Of a DNA stretch of 64,000 nt, positions 1 through 29,174 are shown piece by piece. A model generated the notes under the pieces. That model was not told the origin of the DNA and did no database searches. It saw only the letters and a list, made by a program, of their open reading frames with translations. The first letter of the stretch is position 1; every line of letters starts with the position of its first letter. This stretch comes from Piscicola geometra (taxonomy: Eukaryota > Annelida > Clitellata > Hirudinida > Piscicolidae): contig OX030955.1 of assembly GCA_943735955.1 (NCBI GenBank), positions 15,439,583 to 15,503,582 on the forward strand, read 5' to 3'. The position numbers were made by a program, and so were the translations under genes.

Positions 1-214
1 AAGCTAAAAGCACCCGAAAACAGTCACAATCAATCCCCTCCTTGCAATCGCTGGTAACAAAGCTATACTTAAAAGCCCAATATCAAGGAACAATAAAAAC
101 AACCCAATATCACCCAAAAAACAGAGAGAAAATGTAAAAAATGTAAATAAATAATTAAACAAAGAGAATTTTAAAAAAGTAATAATCAGGCACAGCAACA
201 GCAGCAACACGCAC

Positions 215-3200
215 CAGGCAACTTGTTGATGTCGAGACTCAACTGCCTCTTCTCCTCATACGTCATTGGCTTGCTGTTGTCCTCGTCGTCGCTGTTGAAG
301 GCGAACACGCCTCCCACCACGCCTCCCACCACGCCTCCCACCACGCCTCCCACCACTGCTGCCTCAGTCCCACTTGGAGGATCCTTCTTGGCACCACTAG
401 CCTTGTTGCTTTTGTTGTTGTTGCTGTTATTGTTGGTCGTATCAGTGATTTTGTTGTTGTTGTTGAGATTGTTGTGGGAATTGTTGGTGGTGTTGTTGTT
501 GATGACGGGTGGTGGAGGATGGGGTAGGTTACTGTTGTTGTTGTTTATTTGATTTTGTTGTCTTGTTTGTTTCTTGTTGCCTTGATTACCTCTGGCTGTT
601 GTTGTCTTGGTGGTCTTTTTGGAGGTTGTGGTGTGAATTGCAAGCTAGCGAAAAGCAACTAAACCAACAGAAATCATTTATGAAGTTTGATACAAAATAA
701 ATAATAATAATAATCAACATCATAATCATAATCATAACCATAATCATAAAATAACTCAAAGTCGTCCTTAACAAAGTGTATTAACTGAAAACGAAAAAAA
801 ATTGAATAACCCAAATGAAGAGTAACTATTGCATACCTGTTTGGCGTCGAGGATTGGTGCTTGTTGCTGGATGGGAGCGACGTGGTGCACGGGCGGCGAG
901 TGGGTGGAGGGCGGGTTGGAGAGGTGCGGGGGGAGGTGTTGCAGCGGTGCCCCCTTGTTCTTAATACTGTCTTGATTGTTGTTGTTGCTGGTATTGTTGG
1001 TGTTGTTGTTTTTCCTGAGGGGTCGAGAAGAGGCGTTTTGTGAGTCAACGCCTGCACTTGCTGCTGCTAGAGAACCAGCTGCATCAGCTGCTATATCGGC
1101 TGCTGCAGTAGCAGTAGTAGTAGTAGTAGTAGTCGTAACCTTCTTCCTCTTCTTCTTCTTCCTTTTCTGGCATTGCTCATGCGTCAGTTTTATCAGTTCG
1201 TCCTGCACTCGCTTGAGCTGATGATGATGATGCTGATGATGATGATGCTAATGATGATGATGATGATGATAATGATGGGGATGATGATGATGGTAATGAT
1301 GATGATGTTAATGATGATGATGATGATGCTGCTGATGATGGTGATGATGATGTTGTTAAGCATAATAATTTCCATCATAGTAAAATAAATGATTGAAATT
1401 TATTAAATTAAAGAAAATAGCTATAATCTGCACAAGGAGCATAGCCCCCAGCATCATTGCTACCACGAGTGTCGCCAGCACAACTGGCACGCACACCCTT
1501 CCACGACCTTATACCACCACCCACCACCACCAACACCCACCAACACCCACCACCACCAACCACCACCACCAACACCCACCATCACCACCAACCACCACCA
1601 CCAACCACCACCACCCACCAACCACCACCACCAACCACCACCACCATCAACCACCACCACCAACCACCATCAACCACCACCACCAACCACCACCACCACC
1701 AACCACCACCACCAACCACCACCACCATCAACCACCACCACCAACCACCATCAACCACCACCACCAACCACCACCACCACCAACCACCACCACCAACCAC
1801 CACCAACCACCACCACCACCACCACCACCCACCTGCTCCTGCAACTCCTTCAGTCGCTTCTCCCTCTCCACTTCACTGTCATTCTCCTCCGCACCCTCCC
1901 CATCAACCATGCCATCATCATCATCATCACCACCACCTCCTGCACCATCCCCATCGTCATCGTCTTCGTCATTATATGTGATGTTCTGTCTCTTATTACT
2001 CCTGGGAGATCTGAAACTACGCTGGTGGTTCTGGGTGCCTGCTGGTGGTGCGTGTGGCAGCTTGCCAGTGTCGGAAGGCGGCTTCTCAGTGGTGGTGCAT
2101 GGTGCTGCTTGGGTGTCCGCTGTGCTGTCGAAGGGCACGTGGGCGTACCTCATCTCAAACACCTCCTGTACGTGCATCGTATGCGTGCGTGCGTCTTAAT
2201 ACTTCATATATATTCTACTAATTTATAAAATAGAGCTATACTTTGTTACATCTAACCAAGCAAGTAAAAATAACGGAGCAAACTGTCGACTATTCAGTGT
2301 CTTAAACAGATCTAAGAACATTCATAATCAGGATTATGAGCTTTTGTAAATAAATATTGTGGGAAGTAACAAAGAAGGTTAACAATGAAGTGGAGTTATA
2401 TGACGAACGGAAAAAATTGCCAGTTGATTGTGATCTTGTTTGGTCTAAACTTTAGTTGTTTGAAAATCAAAATAGTTAAAATAAACGAAATTAAAATGGA
2501 TTCAAGAAAAAAACCGAATATGCTACAAAATGTATTTTTAAAACTGCAAAACAATTAAAAAATGGAATGACTTTTGCTGGAAATTCACAGTGGTTTTAAG
2601 GACCATCCAAGCGAATTTCAATGCATGTTCTTGTGACTTACTGTCGATAAAGACCGTCATGTCTTCAGCCATTACTGTTATTTAACTAATAATTTCTGTC
2701 ATTTATATAAATATATTATTTGTATAATTCATATAGCGCAAACTTGTAGTTTCCTCGCCATGACGACGACATCACTGGCCGGGGAGTTGTAGCGGTAGCA
2801 GTTGGTGAAGATGAGTCGCACGTCGTCTGCAAAGGAGCCTGCATGTGCGTACTCTCCCTGCTCCATCTTGCGCTGGTGTTGTTGTGGTGGAGTGGTGATG
2901 TTTTAGTGGAGTGGTGATGTTTTGGTGTTGTTGTTGTTGTTGTAGCGGTTATAGCGGTGGTGTAGTGGTTTTGTTTTGGTAGTGGTTATAGTAGTGGTGT
3001 TGTTATCAAACGAGGTATATCATAGTTGAAAAAATACTTTTTCTAAGAAATTTGCAAGATTTCAATGTGTTAAAAAACCAATTTTTTAGAAAATAGTTAA
3101 ATCGTTAAGAAATCGTTCAAGTAACGAGCCCACCTGGATGCTGGCGAGGTCCATGGGCTTCTTGATGACGTCATGGTAGTCTTTCAGGCCCAACAACTGC

Positions 3201-5962
3201 GCATCGACAGGCTGGTAGAAGGGCCATGCATAGTCCTGCCGAGGGAGGTGGATGGATGGATGGATGGTGGTGGTGGTGGTGGATGATGGTGGATGGTGGA
3301 TGGATGGATAGTGGTGGATAGATGGATGGTGGTGGTTGGATGAATAGTGGATGGATGGATAGTGGATGGATGGATGGATAGTGGATATATGGTGGTGGAT
3401 GGATGGATGGTGGTGGAGATATGGGTGGTAGTGGTGAATAGAAATTGAAGATATTTTTAGAAATGAGAGTTGATGTCGCAAGGGTTGGTTTTGCATGGAA
3501 ATGTGGTAAAATAAGAGCACGAATGATGATGAGAATGATTTTTTTAAACATTTATTATTATCATTATTTTTTTTTTCTTATAAGGTAGTTTTACTTTATG
3601 TTTTTCGCCGAAGAGTTCCTTGAGAAGCTCAGAACAGAAGTCTAATGGCTTGAGGAGGTTGAGTGTGTTGTTGGTGTTGTCGTCAGAAGAGTAGAGTTTG
3701 GTGTTGTTGTTGATGTTGTTGTTGAAATGATTATTTTCTAAGGGAATGCTGTTGTTTTTTGGTACATTGTTGATGAAATTGTTGCTAGTGTTGCTGTTGA
3801 TGATATTGCCAATGTTGTTGGTGGTATTGTTGTTGCTTGGAATATCATTGAAAGATGACTTTTTGGTTTCGACAGGTGCAACCGTTGCTGTTTTCTTATG
3901 CTGTTGTTGTTTTGGCGGTTGTGGTAGTTTGACTTGTTGTTGAGGTGATAGTCGTTGTTTTTGTTGAGATGTTTCTTTTCTTTTGATTCCTTGCTTTAAC
4001 TGAAAAAAAATTTAAATGAAAACAATTAACAAATGTACCAAATCCCCACTCTATTTGAAATGAATAAAATTTAGCAAACAGCAAAGTGTTAACTTTGTTT
4101 TGATCGAGGTTGGTGGGAGGGTCGGTAACATGGTTAGAAGGGCTTGCAACATCATTATTAACATCGATGCAGTTAATATTTTCGTTATTGTTGGTATAAT
4201 GCTTGTTCGCATTGTTGCTACTGCATTCGTTATTATTATTATTTTTATTATTATTTTTAATGCTTTTATTGTCTGGTCGTTGAGGTAGTAGGTTGGGAGG
4301 TGGAGTGCAGTCATTCTTCTCCTTGCACGCAGAATCTTCATTGTGTAGTTTGTTGTGGAAGTTGTCATCTATGTTGTTGTGTGCATCAGTTGGTTGTTGT
4401 TGATCGAAAGGTTTGGTGTTGTTGCTGATGTTGTTGTTATTGATGTCATTGTTGATTTGATTTTCGGAGTATTTTTCTTCTGCCATAGCACACGCCTTGG
4501 CATCACCACTGCCATCCTCCTCCATCATGCCCTCTTCCTTGCAAACCCGCTCATCCGGCTTCAAAGTCACAGGCGCCTTATCATCGCCCCCACCACCACC
4601 ACCCATGTCGCCACCACCACCACCCATGTCGCCACCACCACCACTGTTGACCGTTTTTGCCTTCTTGACTGGCGGAGGCTCTATTATTTCCTGATTGATT
4701 GATTTGCTTAACCTTAATTGAAATGCTTTACAGTGATAAAGAAATAGCATCAAGTTAATAATTTATTTTGAAAATCAAAACAATATTTAAACTTGAATAA
4801 ACATTTTTATTTATACAAAAAAGTTTAAAACAACAGGCATGATCAAGAATAAATAAAACTTCAAATGTGAATGAGTTTCAGAGAGTGGTTCCACCTCTTT
4901 TGGCATGGAGGCGAGTTTGTTGATGAATAACTTCTCAAGGGCCTGGCACATTATCACTATGTCCTGTGGGGAAGATTCATGTAAGTGAACTACAAAATGA
5001 AACCCAGTGTGTAACTGCTGGACTGGGTTTTTCATGTAAAAGGGAAGAATTAAAGATTTCAATGTAAACTAGCAAATGAAACTTAAATGTTAAAAATTTT
5101 ATACTGCGAAATCTAAACATCTATTTGATTAAGAAGATATTTTTATATTTAAGTTATAATGTCAAAAAAAGTTTTTTTTCTAATTTAATAAATTAAAAGA
5201 ACCCATTAAAAGAAAAAAATGAAATTTCTTTTTTTTAAAGTTAAACTCTATAAGGATAAGTGGTCATTCTAATTAGGCTTTGAAACAAAAAAATAATTTC
5301 ACAAGTGTTGTTTTAGGATCAAGAAAATCTTTATAGGTGATGGCAGTGTGCCATCAAAAGATAAAAAATACATTTGCAATCTAAATTTACAGTATGCAGG
5401 ATTATATTATTTCTCTCCAGAGCCTCAACTTTTTTCACTGTTTTGGTGATGAACCATCTGGTCTTAGTGAAAATTAAATGTTTTATCAACAATTGAACAT
5501 GAAAGCAAACAAACCTCGCCTGACTTGTTGTATGTGTAGCAGTTGGTGAACATCTGGTTGAAATCCCTGATGCACTGTTGGGCAGACGTGTAGAAGTGTG
5601 AGTCCAATCGCTTCCTTATCGTGCCCATGTCCATCGGGTGTTTGATGATCTTGTAGTAGTCCTATGAAGAAAAAGTGTGTGCATTATGAAACTTTATTTT
5701 AATTGGAAGATTTTAATTTATATGTATTTTAATATAAATTTAAGCTATATAATTATTTATTCATACTTACAGGCAAATTTAGTTTTTTGTCATCCACAGG
5801 CTGATGGAAAGGCCAGGCAAACTGGTGCTTCCAGAGTGCCTTCAAGACCACTCTCTGCAGGTACTTCAGTTGATTGGTGCTATTCGACTTGACAAATGAG
5901 TTTTTAGCCTCATGAACACTGCTTCCCTGACTCTCCTCTCCACCACTGTCTATTCCATTCAT
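215..5962 (-). CDS. BET-family double-bromodomain protein (BRD2/3/4, fs(1)h type), 3' end outside window
   Basis: Chromatin reader that binds acetylated histone tails in the nucleus and recruits transcription-elongation factors. Exons in transcript order: 5962-5771, 5661-5515, 4963-4895, 4690-4094, 3999-3595, 3235-3134, 2872-2744, 2165-1833, 1217-837, 644-215, giving about 928 codons. All internal introns are phase 0 with GT-AG ends. Bromodomain 1 (about residues 32-135) shows [18 protein letters not shown] and [15 protein letters not shown], including the acetyl-lysine-binding Asn. Bromodomain 2 (about 450-555) shows [20 protein letters not shown] and [15 protein letters not shown]. The linker (exons 4690-4094 and 3999-3595) is rich in Asn, Gln and Gly. 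Downstream are an acidic stretch, the conserved [12 protein letters not shown] segment and a Lys-rich block. The last exon ends inside the ET domain ([19 protein letters not shown]). The ATG at 5962 follows an in-frame TAA. The rest of the ET domain lies left of position 215. Family assignment is very secure; BRD2, BRD3 and BRD4 cannot be separated. Confidence 0.95.
1218..1832. repeat. BET intron made almost wholly of ATG/CAT and CCACCACCAAC arrays
   Basis: This intron separates the [12 protein letters not shown] exon from the Lys-rich exon of the BET gene. About 1218-1360 is an imperfect GAT/ATG trinucleotide run and about 1515-1830 is an imperfect CCACCA/CCACCAAC array. Only about 1361-1514 is ordinary sequence. 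The splice acceptor for the 1217 exon sits directly against the trinucleotide run. Long open frames here (poly-Met, poly-His-Pro) are artefacts of the repeats. Confidence 0.9.
3236..3594. repeat. BET intron with GGAT/GGTGGT tandem repeats
   Basis: The intron between the linker exon and the first bromodomain-2 exon. About 3243-3440 is an imperfect GGATGGATGGTGGTGG array; the remainder is AT-rich. The repeat directly abuts the splice acceptor at 3235. Confidence 0.8.
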
Positions 5963-8686
5963 GTTGAGCACTTTGAATTTAAATTCAAAATATATCGCTT
6001 ATTTCAAAACTCATTCTGGGCCTCTAATACATTTTTCATTAGATCTTAGTCAACTTTTTATAACAGTTAAGATCTGCTAAAGATTTATGTTGTTTTTGAA
6101 AACTACACTATTTTCGAGTTTATCCAGAATTTTCTTTGATAAATAAAGAACCTTATAATTTATGCAAATGGATTACATATTTAATTTTTTTGAATTTTAA
6201 TTTGCACAAAAACTTGAAGATGCTAGAAATCTATTGATTTTGCGACATCAACCGAAAACTCAAAGCATCATTTAAAATGCAATACAAATGAAATATATTT
6301 TCGTTTCATTTGCAGAAAAAAAAATTAATTTCTATAAAATATATATTTATTTTATTAAAAACAATAACTATTTATAAATCAATTTTCATAAATTAAAAAA
6401 TAATGTTGTAACTCCACAAGAAATTAATGCCTAACTATGGTGGCGACATCTATAGAAATAAAAATCATTTTAAACAACAAATGGATTTTTTAAATGTATT
6501 AATATGTCTTTAATATATTTAAAAATTGGTTTGAACTCTGTTAATTTTTATTTCATGCTATAAACATAAAACTAAAGAAACATTTTCAAAGAATATATAT
6601 TTTTAGAAAGCCTTTTTTATTTTTTTTATTTGAAGTCTTAAAAACAATTTAATTAACTATTTCTATTAACTTTTATGTAGGTTTAAAGTTATTTGGTGGA
6701 AAGATGGAACAATAGTTGTGCTCGAATGAAGTCTTCTAATCTACCTGATCCTCTAAAATTGATGTTCATCCGGACTTTGCTTATTTCTGTTTAAATTTTT
6801 CAGTTATATTTTTTTTACTTAATTATTTTTCTATTTTTTTCCTAATTCAAACTTTAAACTACTTTTTAAAAACCAACATGCGTTCTAGAAGGAATAAATA
6901 ATTTTTTACTAAAAATCAAGCCCTCTTAAAGTTTTTTCCAGGTTTTACGAATATATAAATTTTGAACGTTTTCGATTACTCCCATGATGACGATTTCAAA
7001 CAATTTATGTTTTGCTTTAAACAAATTAATAAAATATTCATTTTTTTTACATTTCTGTCTTTTTTTTATTTTATTCAAAATGTTATTAGCTATTAGAGTT
7101 TTGAAAACTATAAGCAAAACTCAAAAAATATATGTATATGGCCTATATAATGTAGATTGATTTACGAAAAAATTCGTCAATTACGGACTAAAACAAAAGT
7201 GGCGAAATTGGGGCGCAAACAAGAGATGCTCAATCCGAAAGCAAACAGCAATAAGCGCCTGCAATCACGAATTCCTGTATGCTTTCAATATTGCTATTTA
7301 AACAAAATTATTTTTAACTTTAATGTTTATTTTAATTTATAAAAACAAAATTTATTAAAATTTGTTTAATATAATGACGGTTTTCGTTATCTTTGATTTC
7401 CACCACGCTGACCGGAAACGATGAATGAATTTTAAACTCGATAAAATATGATTAAAAGTTTCAATATGTCTTCATGTTTTTGGCATTTCACCAACCTCAT
7501 CTTTGTATAGGAGGTTAAAATTTGTTATCTGTGTTTTTTTCTGTTTTTTCTAGGATGCCTGGGAGTGATTGTGTGAACATGCTGAGGCATGAGAGGAGAG
7601 GATTAGAAGGTGTGCACTTTGGTGAAGGTGGTGCTTGTTGGGTTAGTCTCGATGGTGGTGTTTTGATTGGAAGTGCCGCTTTTGGGTATGGACTCGCTTG
7701 TTTTTTGGTAGTTGTTTCTCGGATCCCTAATATTTTTTGTTGGCACTGGTGAGATTGTAAGTTGTATTGTTGACGGATTTTTGGTTTTTGAGTTATCGCT
7801 TAATTATTTCGAAGTAGTTATTTTTTCGCTATTTTATCAATAATCGAAAATCAAAAATTGAAAGATTTATGTTGAGTAAAATAGAAGTTTAAAAAGTACA
7901 AAGATAAAAATCGACTTTGAAAATATTTTAAAACAATGAATTGAAATGCATTTTCAACAATTTGAGTTTTTAGATGACTCGTTTAAGCTGTGTGATCTAC
8001 TGAATGTTACCGAATCATGCGCTACTTCCGCTGCGTGGCGCTGGCGGGATATATGGAAATTAAAATGCTTTTAAATTGAAGGTTTGAATACAAAATCACA
8101 TCTTTTTTATTAGTTAAAAACTAATTAATTTTTTTTTGATATTTTCAAAAAAAATTAATTTATAATAAAATTAATAATATAAATAATGGAAAAACAGAAA
8201 ACCTAAGCGTTATATAACGCGTAAGACATACAAAGAAATACCTTTGTATGGGGATTGAATGGAGGGTTGCGTAAGCAAGAAAGTTGCTGAATGATAATAA
8301 AACAGAAAGAAAACAGCGAGAATAATTTGAAACAATTAAAAATAAAAAAATTATTTAAAATAACTATTGAATAGCTTTTAATTATATTCTAGTATTAATT
8401 TGATAAACTTATTAATTTTGTAGCTGTCTCTAGAAAAATGTACAAAACAGTTTACAAACAATTATAAAAATACTTAGAAACAATTTACGGAGTATGGTTT
8501 TTTAAAATATTACATTTTTCTAATTTAAATGTTTTAAACGGTTTGAAGTCTTGAATTATTCTTAGGGAATTTATTGTGGGTTGGCTCAATAGCGGATGCC
8601 TGTGGTGGTGGCTACCTTGTCATTATCCCAAAACCATTCAGATCCGAGTACATTTTCCTTATCATCATTATCATCATCACCAATGA
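5963..8686. other. Region upstream of BET start; no supported gene
   Basis: Mostly AT-rich sequence. A GC-richer stretch at about 7550-7750 (plus-strand open frame of 76 codons from 7522) has no recognisable protein features and could be 5' untranslated or regulatory DNA of the leftward BET gene. Near 8203-8216 is a perfect palindrome GCGTTATATAACGC, followed by an inverted repeat CATACAAAG/CTTTGTATG at 8227-8250. These may mark a small transposon remnant. Confidence 0.45.
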
Positions 8687-8932
8687 CGGCGCTGATGTCG
8701 TCATCATCAGCACCGTAGTTTCATCGTCATCATCAGCACCGTAGTTTCATCGTCATCATCATCACCGTAGTTTCATCATCATCATCATCACCGTAGTTTC
8801 ATCGTCATCATCATCACCGTAGTTTCATCATCATCATCATCACCGTAGTTTCATCATCATCATCATCACCGTAGTTTTATCGTCATCATCAGCACCGTAG
8901 TTTCATCGTCATCATCAGCACTCTCCTTCCAA
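8687..8932. repeat. 26-bp tandem repeat (CCGTAGTTTCATCRTCATCATCAKCA), about 9 copies
   Basis: CCGTAG recurs at 8713, 8739, 8765, 8791 and 8817, an exact 26-bp period, with CRTCATCATC spacer variation. The period is not a multiple of three, so it is not a coding repeat. It lies immediately left of the promoter-like cluster. Confidence 0.9.
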
Positions 8933-8959
8933 TTTAATTTTTGCAATCAACTGCACACC

Positions 8960-9075
8960 ACCTGCATTACTCGGGCGTCATTTAGACGCATTAATTTGCG
9001 TGTTTGCGCATCAGTCTTCCTGCTCAGTACGCATGCGCACGATGACGCAACTTCCGGTTGCAGCAGCCAATTAGA
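8960..9075. promoter_or_regulatory. Candidate housekeeping-type promoter (NRF1-, CRE/C-EBP-, ETS-, CCAAT-like motifs)
   Basis: Within about 110 bp, in otherwise AT-rich DNA, are GGGCGTCATTTAGACGC, a palindromic NRF1-like ACGCATGCGCAC, a CRE-half/C-EBP-like ATGACGCAA, an ETS/GABP-like ACTTCCGGTT and AGCCAATTAG (CCAAT box). The clustering is seen directly; the factor names are inferred from motif resemblance. It lies about 3 kb upstream of the BET start codon on the minus strand and 1.7 kb left of Sim, so it could serve BET through a 5' untranslated exon. No TATA box is evident. Confidence 0.45.
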
Positions 9076-9116
9076 GAGGTTTGACAACGGTTGTTAGGCA
9101 TGCACACGGCATTTAC

Positions 9117-9199
9117 ATAGGAGGCTTTGCTGGCGAGGATGTAGTGCTCGTTGTATTGCTGTTCCAGATCTTTTTCTATCGTCTTGTATTTGTCAATGG
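9117..9199 (-). CDS. Isolated candidate coding exon, minus strand, product unknown
   Basis: Read on the minus strand, a T-rich tract ends in GCAAAAG followed by an 83-nt open exon and a GTAAAT donor. It encodes 27 codons (IDKYKTIEKDLEQQYNEHYI and seven more), helical and charged. Its GC content and codon character differ from the flanking DNA. No neighbouring exon could be attached, so this may be part of an unmodelled minus-strand gene, a retained gene fragment or chance. Confidence 0.3.
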
Positions 9200-10779
9200 C
9201 TTTTGCAAAAAAAATTTAATTTGTCAAAATATTTTTGTATTCTTTGTTCAAATTTTTTTAAATAACCAATTTCAAAATTATTAAAAAGTCTCTAAACCAA
9301 AAATAAATGCTTATAGCCGTTTACAAATTTATGTAAAGATGCCAAGAGGAGCAAAGGTGCATTAGTGGAAAGGGGTGGACAGGGGGCCCTTCCACCCCAA
9401 TCAACTTCATCTTCTAGTTTTTTTTAGATCAGCAGATTTATTTCGCGATTCTATCTATCTATCTATCTATATATATATATATATTTATTTATTTATTTTT
9501 AAACATATTTTTTTATATTTTAAAAAAATATTTCATAATTATGTTATTCAATAATTAGTTGTATTTAAATTTAAAAAAACAACAAAGTTTTGCCTCCACC
9601 CGTCCAATACTTACTTAGACGTAGGCATATGACGCAATACTTTAATAAAACGCTGGAAAGGTGTTTGAGGAGTGGAGCATGCAGGGTTCTGGCAGCAGTG
9701 TGCGTGATACATGCACCCAAGGCATTTTAGTGGCATATCATGAAGTATGCTCTATTAAGGCAAAGACCTTCAAAATGGGTTACTATTTAGTGCTTTAAAT
9801 TACTTTTTTTGAAAATATTTCAGTTTATACATTTTTTTTGTTCAAGTGAAGTACAAATATTGAAAAAAGTTATCTTTATGGAATCAAATATTTCACGTAA
9901 AGCTTATAAATTTGTGAATTTCATTTGATTTAAATTTATTCTATAAAAAACATAAAGGCAGTTTTAAAATTACGGTTGAATTATAGTAATAATAATAAAT
10001 AAGTTTTATAACATTATACTCTGTGTAGAATTTTAAAGATATTCATAGCTAAAAATCAAAATATTATCGACTAAAAGCACTTGCCAATCATTTTTGCTCT
10101 ACTTCATTCAAAAGTTCCTATTGGCGAATAGGCGGAACTAGATTTGAATTTTGAAAACTGCCGTGTGATAGGCTGTATGCTGGGCCCAAAGAAAGGTCAG
10201 TTTATAAGGTTTGTGTGTTTTAATGCACTCACAGTGTTTATTTGGGAATTAATGTTTGCTCTGTTTTGAAATTAAACTTATAATTTTGAAAATACAAATT
10301 GGAACAACTTTTCAAAGTGATTGCCGTGAGAAACATTTAACTAACTAATTGAATCGAAGTTTTTTTAAACCATTGAATTTCAATAAAACGATGTTTGAAT
10401 TGGAATCTGCTCAATTGGTCACCATCAACTCGAATCAATAACCTTTTTTATCTTGCCTGTAACAGCATAACTGAGCCGTAAAACAATTGTTATACTCAAG
10501 TCATATTAAACATCTTATTTACTGGAAGTTTAGTGGATAGAAAACTTCTTCAAATACATTCTAGTCAGCAAGATTGCATGCTCGATAGTCAAGAAACTGC
10601 CTAAAAACCTGTTTCAATAATATTCACTTCACCAAATCCGGATTTGTCACCGGATTTGTCAACTTACTCACACACAAATTAAAACCTTATAACAAAAATC
10701 TTGTAAAATTTTTCATTAAAAATACTTTTGCTTTGAAGCTCAGTGCATAATTCATTCCACATCTGAACTCGTCACCACG

Positions 10780-27288
<16,509 letters not shown>

Positions 27289-29174
27289 AATTGTCGAATA
27301 AAGAAAAACAATATCTGTTAATACGAATTAATAGATTTGACTTATCACTATATTTACACTTTAGTTATGATACTTTTTTGAAAGTAAGTTTCAAGACAAA
27401 AAAAATTCTATGAATTTAAAAGTTTTAAAAACATGCTTTTCAACTAAAAACAAGTTTTTTAGAGATGATAAGGGACTGTTCGAACCTTTTGAATTTATTG
27501 TAAAATGTTTGTTAAGGTGGATTTACTTATGATTGTTGTTTTTAAAATGTAAACGGTTCAATATTTGAAAAATTTTTGGAAACTGAAATTCTCCAAAATA
27601 TTTTAATATAAAGAATCTAACTGTTCAAAAAAAAACTTTGGTTTAAATAAAATAAAATGAGTTTTCACAAAACTATATAAAAATAAAGGATAAAAAATAT
27701 TTTTTAAAAGTTTTTTTATATTATAAATTACAAAAATAACGAGTATTATAATAATTTATTCTTAGCTGAATTTTTGCGCGCTAGCTGACTATGAGAATGT
27801 TAGTTATCTTTAAGCCCTAAGTATTCACTACTTGAACGATAAATTATAAACAAATAAAAACTTTAAATAAAAAAAATGTATTTTATTTAGTGTTATTATT
27901 TCAAAAGTTCGATAATGATTAGAACAATAATTAACAAATTTTCAATAAATATTGAGCGTGGCATATAAAACAAAGATTCAACTATGAAAAGGGAAAACTC
28001 AATTAAAATATAATAACAGGAACCTGAAGCAGGTTTTCAATTACTCGCTATTAGTCATACAAAGATCTAATTACTGATGCTAGGGGGAGTTGGAATGATT
28101 TATCCAAGGCACTAGAAATGAAAGAGGGTGACTACTTAAAATTAATCTCAAAAGATAAAAATACAGCTTTTTAATACTTTTGAAAGCTGTGAACAATGAC
28201 TAAACCTTTAAAAACGTGAGTAGCTTAAAGACGTAATTTCTAACTAATTTTTTTAGCGATATTTTGTTTTCAGGTTTATTTAAATAATTTAGTGGAAGTT
28301 ATTTGTTAGCATACCTAAGGCTGTCATGGTCCAGTTAGATGACATTGTTAAATTAGGGCATCTGTTTTATAAACTCAGAATATCTAAGTAGGTATTGAAT
28401 CTTTCATCATATAAACATTTCAATCTAAATGTTTGTTAAAAAAAATAACAACTATTTAAAAATACTCTTCGAACCTACTCTGGATTATTTCACAAATAAA
28501 AATTACGCATTATATAATTTGCAAAAATATATATGCGTCATTCCATTCAAACTTGATATGGAGGATGAATGTATTGCATATAGCACAGCTTGTTATGTGT
28601 GTGGATGGGAAGTAGCTATGGCAGGAAGTATAAAATGAAGAAGGAGGAAGTTTGGGTATTCCAGTCGCGAGTAGAAACGTCCTTAGCCCGCCCATCCTTT
28701 CGAAGCAACCAAAAGCCTGAAGTTGAGAAGTTGAAAAGGTGAGTGGAATCTTGGTTCGAAAAAGGGTTCAAATGATTTAATTAGAGTGCTTAAAACTCAG
28801 TTTTGGTATATGCTTTTTTTTATCGAACTGTTGAGGTTAAATGACCTTAGGAACCATTCAATGAATGCGAGATATGAACATTAATGACATAAAAAGGTTA
28901 AATGATGAATGGACTAAATAGAAATTGTGATTATAATTGCTCATGAGATCCTTAGTCATTCAAAATAAATTCGATGTGTAAATCTTTCGATACAATGCGT
29001 AAGTTATTTACGATGAAATTAGTTTTTAATATGTATTTTAACTCATATTAATTTATCTTTATCAAAATATGACTTGATTTTTATTTTAGAAACTGAAACA
29101 CTTCTTATTTGCCATTGAAAAAACTGTAAAAATTAACAAAGGAAACTCAATCAAAGTCATTGAGACGATCAAAG
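27289..29174. other. Sim-to-coiled-coil intergenic region, no gene supported
   Basis: AT-rich sequence. An AATAAA at 27297-27302 lies only 9 nt past the Sim stop, so the real Sim poly(A) site is probably further right. The small frames at 28429-28695 have no recognisable features. The 5' untranslated region of the next gene probably begins within the last few hundred bases. Confidence 0.5.

Noticed and set aside
7522..7752. 76-codon plus-strand frame in a GC-richer patch
   Set aside because: Composition-driven, with no domain, no upstream ATG context and no adjoining exon.
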